This document shows positions 15,309 to 18,230 of a DNA stretch of 18,230 bases, piece after piece; position 1 is the first letter of the stretch, and every line of letters starts with the position of its first letter. Source of the DNA: an uncultured Clostridiaceae bacterium (GTDB taxonomy: Bacteria > Bacillota > Clostridia > Lachnospirales > Lachnospiraceae). The notes below the pieces were generated by a model that worked only from the letters and a program-made list of their open reading frames with translations, had not been told where the DNA came from and made no database searches. The stretch lies in contig CATLIJ010000017.1 in NCBI GenBank assembly GCA_949948825.1, forward strand, positions 1-18,230, in the 5' to 3' direction. The position numbers were made by a program, and so were the translations under genes.

Positions 15309-15907
15309 CAGACGAAAGGTCTGTTTTCATTTTCACCTTCAAGTATTTTACAGGCGGCGTCAATAAGTGTTTCGGCGTAAAAATCATAGGGCAAGCTCCT
15401 TTCTTCCCAATCAGCCTTCATCTCTTCATGGACCTTGGCCCCATAGCCAGTTCCCACCAAAACCGTTCGAATGCCATAATTTTTCCCGGCCTCCACATCG
15501 GATTTTTTATCTCCAATCATCCAGGACCGGCTCTTATCAATCTGAAAATACTGTTCCGCCATCTCAAACATTCCTGTATCCGGTTTGCGGCATCTGCATT
15601 CCTTTTTATAAATTCCCTGTCCGTAAACCGGATGATGGGGACAATAAAAAAAGTAATCAATACCTGCCCCCAAGGGACTTAAGCATTCGTTCATATATTG
15701 ATGAAGCTCTCTCACATCTGACTCTGGAAAATATCCCCGCGCCACTCCGGCCTGGTTTGTCACCACCACAATCTTATACCCTGCTTCCTTAAACCTGCGG
15801 ATTGCCTCAGGCGCTCCTTCCAGAATCTTCAGATCTTCCTTTCGGTGTAAATAATGCACTTCCTCATTTAAGGTCCCGTCCCGGTCTAAAAATATCACCT
15901 GTTCCAT
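15308..15907 (-). CDS. gmhB: D-glycero-D-manno-heptose-1,7-bisphosphate 7-phosphatase
   Basis: A 199-residue HAD phosphatase (HisB-N/GmhB type) removing the C7 phosphate from heptose 1,7-bisphosphate. FLDRDGTLN places the nucleophile Asp8 and acid Asp10; VVTNQAG is motif II; CRKPDTGMF carries the motif III Lys; MIGDKKSDVEAG is motif IV. The zinc loop is intact: Cys89, His91, Cys104 and Cys106, all exactly three positions before the equivalent ligands I recall in E. coli GmhB. It is soluble and of normal length. It follows hddA after 39 nt and is followed by gmhA; with hddA and hddC it forms the GDP-heptose branch. Anomer preference cannot be read directly, but the hddA/hddC context implies the alpha form. 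Confidence 0.95.
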   Translation of the reverse strand: MEQVIFLDRDGTLNEEVHYLHRKEDLKILEGAPEAIRRFKEAGYKIVVVTNQAGVARGYFPESDVRELHQYMNECLSPLGAGIDYFFYCPHHPVYGQGIYKKECRCRKPDTGMFEMAEQYFQIDKSRSWMIGDKKSDVEAGKNYGIRTVLVGTGYGAKVHEEMKADWEERSLPYDFYAETLIDAACKILEGENENRPFV

Positions 15908-15923
15908 TTCCTGTCTGCTCCCT

Positions 15924-15942
15924 GTATCATTGGTTATGACAC
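15924..15942. repeat. small inverted repeat between hddA and gmhB
   Basis: GTATCAT and ATGACAC form 7-nt arms (one mismatch, a G-U pair in minus-strand RNA) around TGGTT, in the 39-nt gap just before the gmhB ribosome binding site. It might form a weak hairpin that tunes translation; it is too weak and lacks a T-run, so it is not a terminator. Confidence 0.3.
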
Positions 15943-15946
15943 TTTC

Positions 15947-17017
15947 CTAAAACTGAAATTCATAATCTCCATTTACAGTCTTTACCTTAACGGAATCATA
16001 ATCCCAGCGAAGCTCATCTGCCACCCATGCCTGTGCGCCCCGAAGCTCAAAATTCCAGTCTGACAGCTGGCCTCCGGCCTGTTCCATCCGGGCTGCCACC
16101 TTATGGCGCACATTATAGGGACAATACACCAGCAAAAAGCCTCCTCCTCCGGCGCCCAAAAGCTTTCCTCCCAAAGCGCCTGCCTTCAAAGCCTCCTCAT
16201 ACAGCTCATCAATCTGAGGATTGGTAATCTTGCTGCTCATCCGCTTCTTGCTCTGCCATCCATAATCCAGAAGCCTGCCAAAATTATGAAGATTGCCTTT
16301 TAACAGCTCATCCTTCATGGCATATGCCAAAGCCTTCACCTCGCACATAGCATCAAAGGCATCCTTTTTCTCATAATTCTTTACCTGGTCCTTAATAATA
16401 TTAGCTGAAACATGAATGTGGCCTGTGTAGCACAAAAGCAGATTGTACTGCAACTCATGAATAATATCCTTCTTAATCCGCAAAGGGTTCACCACCACAT
16501 TATTCCTGCCATGAAACTCAATAAAATTAAACCCGCCAAAGGTGGAAGCATATTGGTCCTGATAACCGCCGTCAATCTTTAAATCTTTTCGCTCCACACC
16601 ATAAGCCAGGTCTGCCAGCCCATAACCGTCCAGCTCCACACCCTTCCACCGGGCCATGGCAATCAAAAGAGCCACCATTACTGTGGAGGAGGTTCCCAGT
16701 CCAGAGCCAGGAGGCGCATCACACTGTAAATACACCTCGCAGCCCTGGTCAATCTCCATGGCCTTCAAAGCCGCTGTCACCAGATCCAGACGGCCGTCAT
16801 ACACATAATTCTCTTTGGCATTATACTTGACTGTCATATCAAAATCAAGGGAATGCACAATAATCTGATCATCCTTCCTGGGAACAATGGAACAATAGGC
16901 ATATTTGTTGATGGTACTGCCAATGATGGCTCCTCCCTGCTCCAGACAAAAAGGCTCCACATCCGTCCCGCCGCCGCCAAAGCTTATCCGCAGGGGCGCT
17001 CTCCCTCTGATTACCAT
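15947..17017 (-). CDS. hddA: D-glycero-alpha-D-manno-heptose-7-phosphate kinase
   Basis: A 356-residue GHMP-superfamily kinase phosphorylating heptose 7-phosphate at C1. RGRAPLRISFGGGGTDVEPF (4-23) is the distinctive N-terminus of HddA-type kinases; APPGSGLGTSS (101-111) is the ATP-binding GHMP loop; KIDGGYQDQYASTFGGFNF (147-165) carries the catalytic Asp region; KLLGAGGGGF (285-294) is GHMP motif 3. These motifs fit HddA much better than mevalonate or galactokinases. It overlaps the end of hddC by 7 nt, with AAGGGAG before the ATG, so the two are probably coupled. In Gram-negative ADP-heptose pathways HldE does this step; having HddA plus HddC indicates the GDP-alpha-heptose branch, as known from Aneurinibacillus S-layer glycan synthesis. 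Confidence 0.94.
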   Translation of the reverse strand: MVIRGRAPLRISFGGGGTDVEPFCLEQGGAIIGSTINKYAYCSIVPRKDDQIIVHSLDFDMTVKYNAKENYVYDGRLDLVTAALKAMEIDQGCEVYLQCDAPPGSGLGTSSTVMVALLIAMARWKGVELDGYGLADLAYGVERKDLKIDGGYQDQYASTFGGFNFIEFHGRNNVVVNPLRIKKDIIHELQYNLLLCYTGHIHVSANIIKDQVKNYEKKDAFDAMCEVKALAYAMKDELLKGNLHNFGRLLDYGWQSKKRMSSKITNPQIDELYEEALKAGALGGKLLGAGGGGFLLVYCPYNVRHKVAARMEQAGGQLSDWNFELRGAQAWVADELRWDYDSVKVKTVNGDYEFQF

Positions 17018-17736
17018 ATGACAACTCCCTTCTTCACATCCTCAATAAACCGGAAATAATCCTCCGGCACTCCGATGTCAATAAAATACCCCTCATTGAC
17101 AAAGCCTCCCAGCCGTCTGCCGCCGGACAGCCACCGGGGAATCATATCCTTCTCCAGAGAAACCTTTCCGTCCGGAATCTCTTTTAACAAATCTCGTTTC
17201 ATCCGGTAAATGCCTCCGTTGATGGTTCCTGGTCCAGCCTCATCTGCCTTTTCATCAAATCCGGTAAGAATCCCATCCTTTAAAACCGCCTGACCATATC
17301 TGGACACATCCGGCACCTGCCTTAGCACCAGCGCCATATCCAGATCCATCTCCTTCTGCTGCCGCACCAGCCGCCTGTAATCCATCTGGTAAAAGGTGTC
17401 TGCATTTAATACGAAAAAAGAATCCTCTGTCACCAGCTGTCCCGCATTTTTAATAGCTCCCGCTGTACCCAAAAGCTCCTCTTCATAAGCATACTGCACC
17501 TTCAGCTGAGTCCCGTCCGGGGCCGCAAACCGGCTTCCATCTCCAAAATATTCTTCCACCATGGAACCTTTATATCCCACGGCAAATATAATCTCTGTGA
17601 TTCCATAGCGAGATAATTCATGAACCACATATTCCATAAAAGGCTTGTCCTCAATCAGGGCCATAGGCTTGGGACGGTCGCTGACCACGCTCCGAAGCCG
17701 GGTTCCCAGGCCGCCTGCCAGTAAAATCGCCTGCAT
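17011..17736 (-). CDS. hddC: D-glycero-alpha-D-manno-heptose 1-phosphate guanylyltransferase
   Basis: A 241-residue nucleotidyltransferase of the RmlA-like fold. AILLAGGLGTRLRSVVSDRP (3-22) and PKPMALIEDKPFMEYV form the nucleotide-binding start; GTAGAIKNA (90-98) and VLNADTF (109-115) hold the base and metal sites; NGGIYRMKRDLL is the usual later motif. By sequence alone several sugar-1-phosphate nucleotidyltransferases look alike; the guanylyl/heptose assignment relies on hddA, gmhB and gmhA directly downstream. I use ATG 17736, preceded by AAGGGAG at good spacing; an in-frame TTG at 17793 would add 19 basic residues without a ribosome binding site. It is the first gene of the operon, about 110 nt after the predicted promoter. 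Confidence 0.9.
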   Translation of the reverse strand: MQAILLAGGLGTRLRSVVSDRPKPMALIEDKPFMEYVVHELSRYGITEIIFAVGYKGSMVEEYFGDGSRFAAPDGTQLKVQYAYEEELLGTAGAIKNAGQLVTEDSFFVLNADTFYQMDYRRLVRQQKEMDLDMALVLRQVPDVSRYGQAVLKDGILTGFDEKADEAGPGTINGGIYRMKRDLLKEIPDGKVSLEKDMIPRWLSGGRRLGGFVNEGYFIDIGVPEDYFRFIEDVKKGVVIW

Positions 17737-17779
17737 CTGTGTCTCCCTTGTGTCTTTTCTTTTTCTCAGCGCTCTTTGT

Positions 17780-17792
17780 CTGCTGTCTTGCA
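17780..17792. repeat. leader direct repeat, copy proximal to hddC
   Basis: CTGCTGTCTTGCA, matching CTGCCGTCTTGCA at 17831-17843 with one mismatch; the copies are 51 nt apart in the untranslated leader between promoter and hddC. A local duplication or a paired binding site are both possible. Confidence 0.35.
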
Positions 17793-17830
17793 AGGTGTCT
17801 GTCTGGTTTCCTTTTCCCCCTGCTCTCCAC

Positions 17831-17843
17831 CTGCCGTCTTGCA
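17831..17843. repeat. leader direct repeat, copy proximal to the promoter
   Basis: CTGCCGTCTTGCA, the partner of the copy at 17780-17792. On the minus strand it falls a few nucleotides after the predicted transcription start. Confidence 0.35.
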
Positions 17844-17854
17844 GTGCTTGCTCG

Positions 17855-17863
17855 ATTATACCA
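17855..17863 (-). promoter_or_regulatory. extended -10 promoter for the operon
   Basis: The minus strand reads TGGTATAAT, a TGn extended -10 with a perfect TATAAT, about 119 nt before the hddC ATG. The -35 is weak (TAGAAT at 17 nt), which extended -10 promoters tolerate. It is the best promoter candidate in the gene-free right end and is oriented into the operon. Confidence 0.6.
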
Positions 17864-17960
17864 CGGGTTTTGAAAAGATTCTACTATCTTCATAAAATTT
17901 CCCAAAAAACCGATTCTGGGAGGAACAGCTCAGGAATGGATTGTCATGGGCTGATCCAAG

Positions 17961-17995
17961 TACAGTGTTGCTGATGTGATATGTTGTGAACTGTA
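17961..17995. repeat. inverted repeat, 6-nt arms
   Basis: TACAGT and ACTGTA flank 23 nt. The arms are perfect but short; it matters mainly because three stronger inverted repeats follow directly. Confidence 0.35.
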
Positions 17996-18003
17996 GATGT
18001 AAA

Positions 18004-18037
18004 CATTTCCGTAAAACGCAGTATTTTGGCGGAAATG
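18004..18037. repeat. inverted repeat, possible hairpin
   Basis: CATTTCCG (18004-18011) and CGGAAATG (18030-18037) are perfect 8-nt arms. Inside them AAAA (18013-18016) and TTTT (18024-18027) can pair across a 7-nt loop, making a 12-bp interrupted stem. No T-run follows on either strand, so a terminator is unlikely. Confidence 0.55.
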
Positions 18038-18042
18038 CTTAT

Positions 18043-18081
18043 CTGCTAAAATATTTCAACACAATTCCGGTTTTGTAGCAG
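18043..18081. repeat. inverted repeat, one-nucleotide bulge
   Basis: CTGCTAAAA (18043-18051) and TTTTGTAGCAG (18071-18081) are complementary apart from an unpaired stretch at the GTA side. It begins 5 nt after the previous hairpin. Confidence 0.45.
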
Positions 18082-18085
18082 TCAA

Positions 18086-18102
18086 GGGGAACAACGTTCC
18101 CC
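18086..18102. repeat. GC-rich inverted repeat
   Basis: GGGGAAC and GTTCCCC are perfect 7-nt arms around AAC. A strong small hairpin, but the sequence after it on either strand is not T-rich, so it is not a standard terminator. Confidence 0.55.
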
Positions 18103-18230
18103 CCAGCACTGACGATTAAATTTTTCTTCTGCACAACCAAGGCCCTATATTCATATTTTTTCAATATATCCTATCTAATTTTTTAAAAAAAGGCCATAGT
18201 ACGCCCTCTCTATTCTGCCCCTGTTCTATT

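Larger units (their letters stand above)
17864..18230. other. gene-free region upstream of the operon
   Basis: About 370 bases with no supportable gene on either strand. It holds four inverted repeats (17961-17995, 18004-18037, 18043-18081, 18086-18102), then AT-rich sequence with TTTTTTAAAAAAA near 18179-18191. A 22-codon open stretch on the minus strand enters from the right edge and stops at 18161-18163; it could be the tail of an upstream gene but is too short to support. I see no clear intrinsic terminator or known riboswitch. Confidence 0.6.

Noticed and set aside
17011..17736. RmlA or mannose-1-phosphate guanylyltransferase for the first gene
   Set aside because: No other rml or man gene is present, while hddA, gmhB and gmhA follow directly; HddC fits best.
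54..17974. Plus-strand open frames of 60-298 codons across the window
   Set aside because: All overlap well-supported minus-strand genes or lack family motifs and ribosome binding sites; their composition looks like reverse-complement shadow of coding sequence.
18086..18102. Intrinsic terminator at the GGGGAAC/GTTCCCC hairpin
   Set aside because: No T-run follows the stem on either strand; the nearest run is about 15 nt away.
18161..18229. Open minus-strand stretch entering from the right edge, ending in a TGA
   Set aside because: Only 22 codons with no recognisable motif; it may be the tail of an upstream gene but cannot be supported from this window.
1..18230. CRISPR array, tRNA, rRNA, insertion sequence or phage genes
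   Set aside because: I saw no regularly spaced repeats, no tRNA-like or rRNA-like sequence and no transposase, integrase or phage protein; nearly the whole window is accounted for by the 17 minus-strand genes.

Overview
The window is the minus-strand transcript of a single dense gene block. It holds 17 genes, all on the minus strand, so the operon reads from the right edge to the left edge. Strong AGGAGG-type ribosome binding sites, ATGA stop/start overlaps, moderate GC, a LicD protein and Firmicutes-like versions of the sugar enzymes point to an anaerobic Gram-positive Clostridia, probably Lachnospiraceae. That placement is an inference from style; no rRNA or marker gene is present.

Right part (about 6.8-17.7 kb, transcribed first): a glycan-building operon. 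Four genes (hddC, hddA, gmhB, gmhA) complete the route from sedoheptulose 7-phosphate to GDP-D-glycero-alpha-D-manno-heptose. They are followed by a family 2 glycosyltransferase and a large polytopic GT-C-like membrane protein. Next come rfbF, rfbG and rfbH, which take glucose 1-phosphate through CDP-glucose towards a CDP-3,6-dideoxyhexose. A LicD-type transferase and a GtrB/DPM1-like polyprenyl-phosphate glycosyltransferase follow. The reductase partner of RfbH, the final dideoxyhexose-forming reductase, and any flippase, polymerase or ligase are absent. The products therefore probably decorate an existing surface polymer or glycoprotein, or the missing genes lie elsewhere.

Left-centre part (about 1.1-6.8 kb): a compact five-gene cassette corresponding gene for gene to the uncharacterised Salmonella STM4015-STM4014-STM4013-STM4012-STM4011 group. 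It comprises a leucine-rich-repeat protein with an aromatic C-terminal tail, an ATP-grasp ligase, a cytoplasmic alkaline-phosphatase-superfamily hydrolase, a HemN-like radical SAM protein, and a second radical SAM protein that here carries a fused C-terminal HAD domain. The mixture resembles a peptide or protein maturation system acting on the LRR protein, and is the most interesting thing in the window. No function has been shown for it as far as I know.

Left edge: the 5' part of an RtcB-family RNA ligase gene, cut by the window boundary, with a possible own extended -10 promoter. Right edge: about 490 bases without a supported gene. They hold a good extended -10 promoter for the operon, a leader with a short direct repeat, and upstream a run of four inverted repeats of unknown role.
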